From NCBI GenBank assembly GCA_023473545.1, contig JAMCXO010000014.1, forward strand, positions 1 through 20,636: a stretch of 20,636 nucleotides of DNA. The letters are read 5' to 3'. A program made the position numbers and the translations under genes. How positions within the stretch are numbered: position 1 is the stretch's first letter; the number at the start of each line of letters is the position of its first letter. The notes beneath the pieces are model-generated. The model searched no databases, was not told the DNA's origin, and worked only from the letters and a program-made list of their open reading frames with translations. This document shows, one piece after another, positions 1 through 6,981 of the stretch. This DNA is from JAMCTM01 sp023473545. Its GTDB lineage: Bacteria; Patescibacteriota; Microgenomatia; Levybacterales; UBA12049.

Positions 1-2
1 TA

Positions 3-116
3 TCAAAAGAAGTGAAAGATCGTTTAAGAAAACAGTATAAAACTCTAAATCTTGTTTTGTTAAAACGACAGATTGACGAGATTCTCAAACGGTTAAAACC
101 AACACCTGTCAGGTAA
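3..116 (+). CDS. C-terminal fragment, possible IS transposase end
   Basis: An open frame enters from the left edge and encodes 37 residues ending at TAA (114-116). It is very basic and helical (ends ...LKRLKPTPVR), as in the C-terminal tails of integrase-core transposases. Directly downstream, GTGAGGCAACGA near 127 and ATGAGGCAATACGA near 162 form an imperfect direct repeat that could be part of an IS end. The N-terminal part lies outside the window, so catalytic residues cannot be checked. That it is a reading frame is fairly likely; the transposase identity is a guess from the tail and the flanking repeats. Confidence 0.35.
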   Translation, partial: SKEVKDRLRKQYKTLNLVLLKRQIDEILKRLKPTPVR

Positions 117-296
117 CATTATATCGTGAGGCAACGATTCGAAGCAAAGTAACAATTTTTAATGAGGCAATACGATGTCCGGTTGCGGGGCTATATATTA
201 TTCATGAATGACCTAGAGATTACCGTAATGAAGCCGGGAATATTTCTTCAGTATCTTCGTACTCTTGAACAGTAAGACGTGGAAATCTTGTGCCAA

Positions 297-333
297 AAAC
301 CCCCGCAAACGACTTGCGCCTCACCGGGGGTTT
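297..333. terminator. Hairpin with 9-bp stem, terminator-like
   Basis: AAACCCCCG (297-305) pairs perfectly with CGGGGGTTT (325-333) around a 19-nt loop. A run of A at 295-299 gives a U-tract for leftward transcripts; the rightward U-tract is only three bases. It separates the IS-like remnant from the riboswitch promoter and probably works as a terminator, best for leftward transcription. Confidence 0.5.
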
Positions 334-359
334 GGAACTTAAATCCTATGCGGGTAAAA

Positions 360-389
360 TTGACATAGATATAAACTATTTTGTATAAT
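360..389 (+). promoter_or_regulatory. Promoter of the riboswitch operon
   Basis: TTGACA (360-365) and TATAAT (384-389) are both consensus, with an 18-nt spacer. The expected start near 396 coincides with the first bases of riboswitch helix P1 (396-402), so the aptamer would sit at the 5' end of the transcript. Confidence 0.85.
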
Positions 390-395
390 AGTTTT

Positions 396-549
396 AGACA
401 TAAAGAGGGTGATGAGGGGACTGGCCCTATAACCCACCCAGCAACCGTACTTCGTTTGCCAGAGACGTTTTAAATGGCAAGACAGAGAAGAAACGGTGCT
501 AATCCCAGCCCTGTCGCGTTTGACGCGAACGAAAGGGAGTATGCGGTCT
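396..549 (+). ncRNA. SAM riboswitch (SAM-I clan)
   Basis: The aptamer core of the SAM-I clan is readable. GGGACTGGCCC is at 417-427 (kink-turn side of P2), GCAACCG at 441-447 and GGTGCTAAT at 495-503. ACCGT (444-448) pairs with ACGGT (493-497) as P3, which encloses TTGCCA (456-461)/TGGCAA (475-480). P4 contains TCGCG (514-518)/CGCGA (524-528), with CCC (509-511) able to pair with GGG (535-537). P1 can form from AGAC-ATA (396-402) and TAT-gcg-GTCT (540-549). Downstream lie a terminator (571-594) and a PLP enzyme of the Cys/Met family, the usual target of such switches. AAGGGAG (533-539) can pair with CTCTCTT (576-582), a credible antiterminator excluded when P1/P4 is stabilised by SAM. Plain SAM-I versus the SAM-I/IV variant cannot be settled by eye. 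Confidence 0.88.
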
Positions 550-570
550 TTTTAAGCAAGGACAAAATTT

Positions 571-594
571 AACCTCTCTCTTGAGAGGTTTTTT
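571..594 (+). terminator. Riboswitch expression-platform terminator containing the SD
   Basis: AACCTCTC (571-578) pairs perfectly with GAGAGGTT (583-590) around TCTT, followed by a U-run up to the ATG at 595. The 3' arm carries GAGAGG (583-588), which sits 6 nt from the ATG and is the only Shine-Dalgarno candidate. One hairpin can therefore both end transcription and hide the ribosome binding site. Confidence 0.85.
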
Positions 595-1767
595 ATGGCA
601 AAAAAATCGGTAGAAAGAATATTGGAAACAATAGTGCCGGCCTTTGACTCAATCGCGGACGCGCGGGAAACATTGGCGGCGGAGGAGAGGGACGAACCGG
701 CAGATTTATATCCCCGTGACGGAACGCTTGCCCTGGCAAGACTTGAGGCTCATGTGGCCAGACTGATTGGGGCGGGCAAAAGAGAAGTTATATCGTATAA
801 CACGGGAATGACCGCTGTTGTTGATGCATTGGAAATAACAGGGCCAACCCGGGGTACGGTAATTCTTTACCCCGGGCAAAGTTATAGACAGACCGGCCGT
901 TATGCGGAAAATGTTTTAAGAGATCAGCGCGGCTGCCGCGCGGTGAAGGTTGATACGGGATCTCCAAGGGCTCTCTCTTTGGCGATAGACAGAACCGATC
1001 CGGATATTTTAGTTTTCGAAACAGTAGCTAACGGGCAGGGTATGCCGGTTTTAGATACCGATGAACTTTTTGCTCATGTCGCGCGATTAGAAAAGAAACC
1101 GTTGGTAATACTTGATAACACAATGGCAACACCCACCGGATTGCCTTTGGCGCGATTAATAAAGAATTTGCCGTTTTCTGTTATTGTTGTGGAAAGCGGC
1201 ACAAAATTTTACGCCTTAAATCAGGAAACATTTGGCGTATCAATCACAAACGATCACAATCTTCTTATGAAACTGCGGGAGAAAAGACAGATGATTGGGT
1301 CACTGCCTTCGGCATCTAGCGTGCGTACTATAGAGCAAATAATCCTGCCTGCCAAAGAGGAATTCGACAGAAGAAATAAAACAATTTTTGGCAATACGCA
1401 TGCTTTGGCGAAGGCCTCGGCTAAGGCGGAAGGAGGCAGAGAGAGATTTGCCGTAGTTTATCCCAATCTTCCTACCCATCCGAATTTCGAGTTAGCGGCA
1501 AGATTGTTTCCGGATGGAGCGGCTCCTGTGTTCTTTATTCAATCCGCGGCATTTAACGATCAGGGTGATGCTATTGCCCGGGCTTTATGGGAGAATCCGG
1601 TAATAAGAGGGTCTTGTGAGCTGGGACAAAGCTTTGGTTTTGCTAAAACACGTATTTGGCTTGCCCCAAACGATTCGGGGGTTCGCGTATCCGGCGGACT
1701 GGAGACTAAAGACCAACTTGAGATTTTGCAAGAAGCATTTAAAGAAAGCTTATCAAACATGCATTAA
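595..1767 (+). CDS. PLP-dependent Cys/Met metabolism enzyme
   Basis: A 390-residue protein of the cystathionine gamma-synthase / methionine gamma-lyase / O-acetylhomoserine sulfhydrylase superfamily. Visible landmarks are YNTGMTAVVDAL (residues 68-79, phosphate-binding region), LDNTMATP (173-180, with Asp174 expected to contact the PLP nitrogen) and ESGTKFYALNQETFG (200-214), where Lys204 is the expected Schiff-base lysine. Length is usual for the family. The loop after the lysine lacks the GHSD motif of classical members, so it is divergent and the exact reaction (synthase, lyase or sulfhydrylase) cannot be assigned. ATG 595 is preceded by GAGAGG at 6-nt spacing inside the terminator arm. 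The SAM riboswitch places it in sulfur amino acid supply, expressed when SAM is low. It is followed after 10 nt by a putative zincin gene on the same strand. Confidence 0.85.
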   Translation: MAKKSVERILETIVPAFDSIADARETLAAEERDEPADLYPRDGTLALARLEAHVARLIGAGKREVISYNTGMTAVVDALEITGPTRGTVILYPGQSYRQTGRYAENVLRDQRGCRAVKVDTGSPRALSLAIDRTDPDILVFETVANGQGMPVLDTDELFAHVARLEKKPLVILDNTMATPTGLPLARLIKNLPFSVIVVESGTKFYALNQETFGVSITNDHNLLMKLREKRQMIGSLPSASSVRTIEQIILPAKEEFDRRNKTIFGNTHALAKASAKAEGGRERFAVVYPNLPTHPNFELAARLFPDGAAPVFFIQSAAFNDQGDAIARALWENPVIRGSCELGQSFGFAKTRIWLAPNDSGVRVSGGLETKDQLEILQEAFKESLSNMH

Positions 1768-1777
1768 CAACACTATT

Positions 1778-3181
1778 ATGCCAATTCCATTCGAAAGATA
1801 TATCGCAAGGTATCCAGGCGAGCCGAGACATCCCGGCTTGCCGTCAGCGGAAAATTCTCTATTTAACGATCCTCGTCTTGTTAGGTCTGCGGATTTAGTA
1901 GCAAGATTTATGGCAGGTCAAGCAAACGCAAGAATAAGAGGAGGTGTTCTTTTGGAAGCTATAAATTTTTGCAAAGATCCTGAAAACCATGAAATATTTA
2001 GCGGGTATGTAAATGGACTGCTGGAAGACGCAGTTCAAAGATCCGGCCAAAATGAAAATGATGAGCGGGTTAGGCGATATAAACAATTAAGAGATAAACT
2101 TAGCAAGCGTGTGGGCTGTTCAGAAAGAGATGCCCGGACATTTGAAGATCAACTGCCAAGTGAAATAAAAAAGCTTAGAAGTACCCCCCTTATTTTGGCG
2201 GAGAGATCTGATTTAAGAATTTCGCCCCATATTATTGAACTGGTTAATAATGCGCTGAATTCCATGTTGGCACCCGAAGTAGAACAGGGCATGGTGCCCC
2301 TGCTGGATGAAGAATGTATTATTGTTTGCTGTAAAGGAAGCCTTCAAAGACAAATTAGACAGCAGGCCACGCAGGAAACCCATCCGCTGCGTTTACTGTT
2401 GGGCGAGAGAATCAGACAGAGATTTCCGAGAGCATTAAGAGAATCACGTTATGATCAGATTTTTACATCCCATGATTTACCGGGAAAACCTATATTTTAT
2501 CCCGAAGGAGAAATTAACGCATGGCAGGGGAAAGAGGCGCATGAAATGAGAGAGGACGCGCGAAGGGCAGGTGAAGAAATAACCACTGGTTTCATTTTAT
2601 TACATGAAAATCTTCATAGAGCGTCAAAAGGAGTTATAAAGGCAGAATGGGCAAAGCCAATATCGCCTGATGATCCGTTATTTGCCATGGCTTTCTTTCC
2701 GGATCGTTGGGCAACGGCAATGCAGTCTGTTCCAGACATAAAAAGCGCACTTGAAGATATGAATAAAAGATTAGAAGATTATGCAAGAAATCATAACCCC
2801 GCGGTTGTAATTGAAGGAGCAAGGGTGATCCTTTTTGCAAGCGAGGAAAATGGCAAATCAACTATGATAGCTTCATCCGGATATGACCTGAACGAAACAA
2901 TTGTAGAATTATTAGCATTACAGCTTGCGTCTGCAAGCTTTATTCCCCATTTAAGGAGAAATTATTCTCCAGATGTAGCGTCATACTTTGAAAAAAGAAT
3001 CTTCGATATAGCCGGAAAACAGGTTAGTAATTCACGTAAACAAAACCTTATGGAAGATGTCTTGCCGTATCTTGCCGAACTGGGACTCTCAACCCCTATA
3101 TCTATTTTTCAAGCTTATGCAAATGGCGAAATTCCTCTTCTTCACGCAAAGAAATTTCCAGGAAGAGATTACTTTATATGA
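1778..3181 (+). CDS. Putative zincin-like protein with HENLH motif
   Basis: A 467-residue protein not recognised as a named family. LLHENLHRASKG (residues 274-285) carries HExxH (His276, Glu277, His280), and LNETIVELLALQLA (371-384) could supply the downstream glutamate ligand of a gluzincin-type metallopeptidase (Glu373 or Glu377). The N-terminal 200 residues are mostly charged and helical. No signal peptide or membrane segment is evident, so it should be cytosolic. ATG 1778 is preferred over an in-frame start at 1616 because the latter would overlap the upstream gene by about 150 nt. No clear SD is present, so translation may be coupled to the gene ending 10 nt upstream. Co-transcription with the SAM-controlled PLP enzyme is likely. 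The zinc-protease call rests on the motif pair only. Confidence 0.6.
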   Translation: MPIPFERYIARYPGEPRHPGLPSAENSLFNDPRLVRSADLVARFMAGQANARIRGGVLLEAINFCKDPENHEIFSGYVNGLLEDAVQRSGQNENDERVRRYKQLRDKLSKRVGCSERDARTFEDQLPSEIKKLRSTPLILAERSDLRISPHIIELVNNALNSMLAPEVEQGMVPLLDEECIIVCCKGSLQRQIRQQATQETHPLRLLLGERIRQRFPRALRESRYDQIFTSHDLPGKPIFYPEGEINAWQGKEAHEMREDARRAGEEITTGFILLHENLHRASKGVIKAEWAKPISPDDPLFAMAFFPDRWATAMQSVPDIKSALEDMNKRLEDYARNHNPAVVIEGARVILFASEENGKSTMIASSGYDLNETIVELLALQLASASFIPHLRRNYSPDVASYFEKRIFDIAGKQVSNSRKQNLMEDVLPYLAELGLSTPISIFQAYANGEIPLLHAKKFPGRDYFI

Positions 3182-3196
3182 GAATTATTTATATAG

Positions 3197-3216
3197 ATTC
3201 CCATTTTCACGGGAAT
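3197..3216. repeat. REP-like palindrome between convergent genes
   Basis: ATTCCC (3197-3202) and GGGAAT (3211-3216) form a 6-bp stem with an 8-nt loop, followed by GACAGGGAAT. It resembles the dispersed ATTCCC...GGGAATGACA palindromes seen in many bacterial genomes. It lies in the only gap between two convergent genes and could also act as a weak bidirectional terminator, although no long U-tract follows. Confidence 0.4.
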
Positions 3217-3249
3217 GACAGGGAATATATTGTCAAATCCTGCGGCTGG

Positions 3250-4032
3250 CTATTTGACTATCGGCGTTAGTTTTTTGCCGCTGCCGGTTGAGGGGGTAAT
3301 TTTTTCCTGAGAGGATAAGGCAGGCTGGGGAAGATTCGGATCACTGGGAATATCCGGGAAAAGAATAATCCGCTCCGAGATCAGAAGGTTTTCATTTTTG
3401 CGATCGGGGAAGCCCACCACTATAATATGCTCGTTGGGCCTTATCTTGGAAAACCCCGAGCGGATTAAGCCGGAGTTTTTGCTGTAGGAATAGGTTCTGG
3501 TTATTGTTTCTACATCGGCTTCTATCTGTTTTCCGTTTTCGGTGTTAAGGGTTAGGGTGTATTTTTTATTGTCAATATTCGAAACCGCGCCATGAAGAAT
3601 GGCGGGAAGAGTTAGCTCGTCCACAAATCTTGCCAGAATTCTTTGAGACTCTTTGTTGTATAAACCCAAGACCCCAAGCGTGTCGCCTTTTTTGATGTCG
3701 GAAATACCAAAGGAGGGCTTGCCGGATGGGGAAGAGAATCTGGTTAGTTCGTCAACGTCTATAAATCTGGTATTGCCGTTGAGATCGGAAAGGGCTATTT
3801 GAGTGTCGGAGACATCCTTAACAGTGCCGATAACGCCTCTTTTTTCGACCAGTTTAAGCTGGGCAACGCGGGAGGCGATGCGTTCTTTAAGCTCGGTGAT
3901 TTTCTGTTCAAGGGTTGGAGACGTGGCGGCAGAGCCGCTTGAATTACTGGCTTTTGATTTTGAGGTTTGGCCGATAGCAAGTGCCCAGATTAGTATCGTA
4001 AAGATTGTAAATAATGTGATCTTTTTAATCAT
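3250..4032 (-). CDS. Exported or membrane-anchored beta-rich protein
   Basis: A 260-residue protein with an N-terminal hydrophobic segment (residues 4-22) forming a signal peptide or anchor. A Ser-rich linker and a coiled-coil-like stretch (about 40-65) follow, then two similar beta-rich modules: GVIGTVKDVSDTQIALSDLNG (about 65-85) and HGAVSNIDNKKYTLTLNTENG (about 147-167). These repeated 'G.V..I......L....G' strands resemble the DUF5666-like modules common in CPR exported proteins. The C-terminus is Pro/Ser-rich and low complexity. The start is supported by AAGGAG about 6 nt before the ATG. The stop codon of the upstream gene (4033-4458, same strand) directly abuts this ATG (TAAATG), so the pair is translationally coupled. 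Function unknown; probably cell surface. Confidence 0.7.
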   Translation of the reverse strand: MIKKITLFTIFTILIWALAIGQTSKSKASNSSGSAATSPTLEQKITELKERIASRVAQLKLVEKRGVIGTVKDVSDTQIALSDLNGNTRFIDVDELTRFSSPSGKPSFGISDIKKGDTLGVLGLYNKESQRILARFVDELTLPAILHGAVSNIDNKKYTLTLNTENGKQIEADVETITRTYSYSKNSGLIRSGFSKIRPNEHIIVVGFPDRKNENLLISERIILFPDIPSDPNLPQPALSSQEKITPSTGSGKKLTPIVK

Positions 4033-4458
4033 TTAAAACTCCTTGGTTGAAAATGTAACAGTTCTTTTTATGGTTTTTTCCTTTCCGTTTGGGGCAATGG
4101 CTGTTACCTCGATTTCGTTTTCTCCGTTTCCGATAACAACGCTGGCGGAAAAATTTCCGTTTTGAGCCGGGGTTATTACCTGCTGATTTGCTCCTGTTAT
4201 AATGGCTATTACAGCACTGGGATCCGTACTGCCCGATACGGTTATTGTTCTTTCCGCGACCACTGATTCATCGGAGGGGCTTGACAAAGAAAGAAAAACA
4301 GAAGAAGAAGGCGTTGGGTTAGGCAGGGCGATTGAGATAGGCTTGATATCGTTTTGGGATATGGTTTTTGTCATCTGGTAAATATAGAATGCCCCGCCCG
4401 CCACCAGAATGCCTATCAAAACCGCCGCAAAGGATAAAATAATTGACTCTTTTTTCAT
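4033..4458 (-). CDS. Membrane-anchored protein with Ig-like/glucodextranase-B-like domain
   Basis: A 141-residue protein starting MKKES with one N-terminal transmembrane helix (about residues 6-27) and a short Ser/Pro linker. A single beta-sandwich domain follows with the pattern SPSDESVV..RTITVSGSTDP...V...G....V....NGNFSASVVIGNGENEIEVTA...G, typical of bacterial Ig-like domains of the glucodextranase domain B type. Expected orientation is anchor inside, domain outside. A longer frame from 4536 exists, but the promoter on this strand (-10 at 4475-4480) lies downstream of that start, so ATG 4458 is chosen. The predicted leader is only about 10 nt and lacks an SD. First gene of a two-gene leftward operon. 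Confidence 0.72.
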   Translation of the reverse strand: MKKESIILSFAAVLIGILVAGGAFYIYQMTKTISQNDIKPISIALPNPTPSSSVFLSLSSPSDESVVAERTITVSGSTDPSAVIAIITGANQQVITPAQNGNFSASVVIGNGENEIEVTAIAPNGKEKTIKRTVTFSTKEF

Positions 4459-4474
4459 ACCAGGGAATGTCAAG

Positions 4475-4503
4475 ATGATACGATAAAAGTTTCCTCTTGT
4501 CAA
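4475..4503 (-). promoter_or_regulatory. Leftward promoter for the two surface-protein genes
   Basis: On the minus strand, TTGACA (4503-4498), a 17-nt spacer and TATCAT (4480-4475) precede ATG 4458 by 16 nt, predicting a leader of about 10 nt. Its -35 overlaps that of the rightward promoter on the opposite strand. Confidence 0.7.
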
Positions 4504-4525
4504 TAAATCCCCGAGGTGATAGTAT
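4497..4525 (+). promoter_or_regulatory. Rightward promoter for the dnaB operon, shared -35
   Basis: TTGTCA (4497-4502), a 17-nt spacer and TAGTAT (4520-4525, preceded by TGA as an extended -10) lie 11 nt upstream of ATG 4537. The -35 overlaps the minus-strand -35 (4498-4503) almost entirely, so the two promoters are back to back on one TTGTCAA element. Confidence 0.6.
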
Positions 4526-4536
4526 GATTTAACCAT

Positions 4537-5061
4537 ATGGAGATTTCTTGTCTATCCGAGGACAGCCTAAAAATAAAAGGAAAAAAAATCAGTCTGGCGG
4601 TGGATCCCGACCCTTCCTTACTCTCCAAGGCCTTATTTCCGCTGGCTCTTTTTTTAACTAAAAAAAACAGGCGGAGAACTGATTCGGAAAACACGGTTCT
4701 TTTTATCGAAGGGGCCGGAGAATACGAGGCGGCGGGGGTTAAGATATCCGCCTTTGGCCAAGAAAAGCTTAGCTACGAACTGCGAATTGACGGTTTTAAA
4801 CTTTTCTTGGCCGATAAGGACGACCTTTTGAAAAATCAGTTTGAGGACGCGGATTATAACATAATTGTTCTTCGGGCGGATTCTCCGGCTTCGGATTTGT
4901 CCATGGTCTCCGGCATGCCGTCTTATCTGATATTTTATGGAAAAAACGCCATCCAGCAGGCAAAGGCATTGGGAAAGGAAGATGCTCCGACAGGCAGACT
5001 TCAGATTAAAGAGATACCGGAAAAACCCGAAATAGCGGTACTTGGTTATGGCAAAAATTAA
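4537..5061 (+). CDS. Hypothetical protein, possible degenerate MBL-fold relative
   Basis: A 174-residue soluble protein. The order SLKIKGK...LAVDP (about residues 10-24), FIEGAGEYEAAGVKISAFG (about 56-74) and a late YLIFYGK segment resembles the non-catalytic strands of UlaG-like metallo-beta-lactamase-fold proteins frequent in CPR. The HxHxDH metal motif is missing, so any homologue would be inactive or a structural relative. It is first in the rightward operon and overlaps the start of dnaB by 14 nt (5048-5061), which implies coupled translation. The predicted leader is about 5 nt with no SD. The MBL relationship is tentative. Confidence 0.65.
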   Translation: MEISCLSEDSLKIKGKKISLAVDPDPSLLSKALFPLALFLTKKNRRRTDSENTVLFIEGAGEYEAAGVKISAFGQEKLSYELRIDGFKLFLADKDDLLKNQFEDADYNIIVLRADSPASDLSMVSGMPSYLIFYGKNAIQQAKALGKEDAPTGRLQIKEIPEKPEIAVLGYGKN

Positions 5062-6361
5062 GGTGCCTCCCCATGATGAAGAAGCCGAAGCAAGCGTTTT
5101 AGGCGGAATTCTTATTGATAAAGACGCGATGATTATCGTCTCGGATATTCTCGCCCCGGAGGACTTCTATAACGACAAAAATAAAATAGTTTATAAGGCA
5201 ATGCTTGCTTTATACGCCAAAGGCAAACCGATTGACGTCATCACCCTTGGTTCCCAGCTTAAGAAGGAGAAGGCGGAAAAGATTGAAAATTCTTACCTGA
5301 CGGATCTGATAAATCAGGTTCCGACAGCGGCCAATATCGAGCATTACAGCCTTTATATCAAGGAGCTTTCCACCAAGAGGAAACTGATAAAAGCGGGGTC
5401 AAATCTTGTTGAGCTGGGCTTTATGGAAGAGGAGGCAAAAAGTCTTTTGGACAGGGCGGAAGGAGAGATCTTTTCTATAGCGCAGGACCAGACGCTTAGG
5501 GGTTTTATTCATATCAAAGATGCCCTTTCCGAGAGCTTTGACAGAATTGACGAAATACATAAAAGGGGAGAGGGCCTGCGGGGCCTTCCGACAGGTTTTA
5601 CGGATTTGGATAACAAGCTGTCCGGCATGCAGCCCTCCAATCTTGTTATTTTAGCGGCCAGGCCGGGCCAGGGGAAGACGGCCATGGCGGTTAATATTGC
5701 CCAGGAGGTTTCGGTTTCGCAAAGGTCAGGAGTGGCTATTTTTTCTTTGGAAATGAGCAAAGAGGAGCTGGTTGACAGACTCCTGGTTGGACAGGCGGAC
5801 GTTGACGCCTGGCGGCTCAAAACAGGCAAGCTGTCGGAGGCGGATTTTGCCAAACTCTCCCAGGCAATGGGAGAGCTGGCGGATTCCCCCATCTACATAG
5901 ACGATTCGCCGGGTCTTTCTGTTTTGGAGATAAGGACCCGAGCAAGAAGGCTTCTGATGGAGCATAAGATAGCGCTGATTGTCGTTGATTATCTCCAGCT
6001 CGTTGACCCGGGAAGGCGCTACGACAGCAGGGTTCAGGAAGTGTCGGTTGTTTCCCAGGCCTTAAAAAATCTTGCCAGAGAGCTGAAGATTCCGGTTCTG
6101 GCCCTGTCTCAGCTTTCCCGCGCCGTTGAACACAGGGGAGAGAAAAAACCCCAGCTGGCGGATTTAAGGGAGTCGGGCTCGATTGAGCAGGACGCGGATG
6201 TGGTTTTGTTTTTATATCGGCCAGACGACACAATAACGCCAAACATGAATATAAAGCTTCTTATTGCCAAACACCGGAACGGGCCGGTTGGAGAAATTGA
6301 TTTACTTTTTAGGGGAGATAGGATAAGATTTTATAATGTGGAGAAAAGGTTATCGGATTAA
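5048..6361 (+). CDS. dnaB: Replicative DNA helicase DnaB
   Basis: A 437-residue hexameric replicative helicase that unwinds DNA ahead of the replisome. The N-terminal DnaB domain begins PPHDEEAEASVLGGIL (residues 7-22). The RecA-like domain carries Walker A ARPGQGKT (204-211), IFSLEMSKEEL (231-241), Walker B VVDYLQL (312-318), the QLSRAVEHR segment (355-363) and DLRESGSIEQDADVV (372-386) with the arginine-finger region. It is full length and has no intein, which is worth stating because dnaB is a frequent intein host. ATG 5048 is preferred; an in-frame TTG two codons earlier (5042) is possible. It overlaps the preceding gene and is followed after 30 nt by a small gene with its own SD. Confidence 0.96.
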   Translation: MAKIKVPPHDEEAEASVLGGILIDKDAMIIVSDILAPEDFYNDKNKIVYKAMLALYAKGKPIDVITLGSQLKKEKAEKIENSYLTDLINQVPTAANIEHYSLYIKELSTKRKLIKAGSNLVELGFMEEEAKSLLDRAEGEIFSIAQDQTLRGFIHIKDALSESFDRIDEIHKRGEGLRGLPTGFTDLDNKLSGMQPSNLVILAARPGQGKTAMAVNIAQEVSVSQRSGVAIFSLEMSKEELVDRLLVGQADVDAWRLKTGKLSEADFAKLSQAMGELADSPIYIDDSPGLSVLEIRTRARRLLMEHKIALIVVDYLQLVDPGRRYDSRVQEVSVVSQALKNLARELKIPVLALSQLSRAVEHRGEKKPQLADLRESGSIEQDADVVLFLYRPDDTITPNMNIKLLIAKHRNGPVGEIDLLFRGDRIRFYNVEKRLSD

Positions 6362-6391
6362 TAAATTAGAATAGATGGGAGGTGAAAGTTA

Positions 6392-6592
6392 ATGGATGAT
6401 TCAGTAAGTCAAATGGGAGGGGGAATGCCCGGCTCCGTGCCGCCTGCTCCTGTGCCGCCTGTAATGGGAGAGCCTGTAATGGGAGCCATGCCGCCCCCGC
6501 CGCCTGCGGGAGGGGAGGATCCGCATGAAAAGATCATATCAGCCCTTTCCCGCATCGAGCAAAAGCTGGATGCGCTGATGAATAAGGCTTAG
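6392..6592 (+). CDS. Small Pro/Gly/Met-rich protein with C-terminal helix
   Basis: A 66-residue protein that is almost certainly expressed: GGGAGG (about 6378-6383) is one of the strongest Shine-Dalgarno sequences in the window and lies about 8-9 nt before the ATG. Residues 1-43 are low complexity (GGGMPGSVPPAPVPPVMGEPVMG and a PPPPP run) and likely disordered. Residues 44-66 (DPHEKIISALSRIEQKLDALM) form an amphipathic heptad-like helix suited to oligomerisation. It follows dnaB in the same operon. I do not recognise the family. Confidence 0.7.
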   Translation: MDDSVSQMGGGMPGSVPPAPVPPVMGEPVMGAMPPPPPAGGEDPHEKIISALSRIEQKLDALMNKA

Positions 6593-6616
6593 TTGGAAAA
6601 ACACGGAAGCAAACTC

Positions 6617-6675
6617 CCCTTTCGGTTGTAGGGCGGGGTTGTAGGGCGGCGCGAAGCGCCGCCCGGCCGCAGGGG
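6617..6675. repeat. GC-rich nested palindrome, REP-like
   Basis: A perfect 9-bp stem, GGGCGGCGC (6644-6652) with GCGCCGCCC (6656-6664), closes a GAA triloop. Outside it, CCCCT...CGG (from 6617) can pair with CCG.AGGGG (to 6675). GTTGTAGGGCGG occurs twice in tandem before the hairpin. No U-tract follows in either direction, so it looks more like a dispersed REP-type palindrome than a canonical terminator, although it separates the dnaB operon from the toxin-antitoxin promoter. Confidence 0.6.
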
Positions 6676-6681
6676 AAGGTA

Positions 6682-6690
6682 TGATATAAT
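6682..6690 (+). promoter_or_regulatory. Extended -10 promoter, leaderless antitoxin mRNA
   Basis: TGATATAAT (6682-6690) is a perfect extended -10. Only six bases separate it from ATG 6697, so the transcription start should be at or within a base or two of the start codon. No -35 consensus is evident in the GC-rich palindrome upstream. Confidence 0.75.
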
Positions 6691-6696
6691 ACAATC

Positions 6697-6981
6697 ATGT
6701 TAAACACAAATATTATACCGGCCAGGAATCTTCAGAAGGCATATAAAGCCATCATTGAGAATGTGAAGAGCAATAAGCAACCGGTGGTGCTAACTACTAA
6801 CGATGGGCCTCAAGCGGTAATTATTCCTTTAGAGGATTTAGAAAAGCTTGAAGCCGCTAAAGCCGCTAAAGCCGCTTTAGATATGCTTAAATTGGCAAGT
6901 GATAATAGGGAAGAGTTAAAGAGTTTACCGGCTAATTTACGAGATCTCGCAAACAGGATTTTATATACCAATGCCAAGTAA
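6697..6981 (+). CDS. Phd/YefM-type antitoxin
   Basis: A 94-residue antitoxin for the PIN toxin that starts on its last base. The N-terminal 50 residues (PARNLQKAYKAIIENVKSN, then PVVLTTNDGPQAVIIPLEDLEKL) match the DNA-binding fold of Phd/YefM antitoxins. The C-terminal half should bind the toxin. The linker (about residues 52-60) is encoded by a 9-bp tandem repeat, AAGCCGCTA, at 6851-6876 that yields the AAKAAKAA stretch. The module is probably autoregulated. The stop TAA and the toxin ATG overlap by one base (TAATG). Confidence 0.85.
   Translation: MLNTNIIPARNLQKAYKAIIENVKSNKQPVVLTTNDGPQAVIIPLEDLEKLEAAKAAKAALDMLKLASDNREELKSLPANLRDLANRILYTNAK

Noticed and set aside
162..275. Small frame MRQYDVRLRGYILF... 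(37 residues) after the IS-like tail
   Set aside because: No SD, no promoter spacing like the other genes, and it lies in repeat-like IS-end sequence; no recognisable domain.
1616..1777. N-terminal extension of the zincin-like protein
   Set aside because: It would overlap the PLP enzyme by about 150 nt in another frame; ATG 1778 directly after the stop is simpler.
5048..6361. Intein in DnaB
   Set aside because: The protein is 437 residues with contiguous Walker A, Walker B and C-terminal motifs and no insertion.
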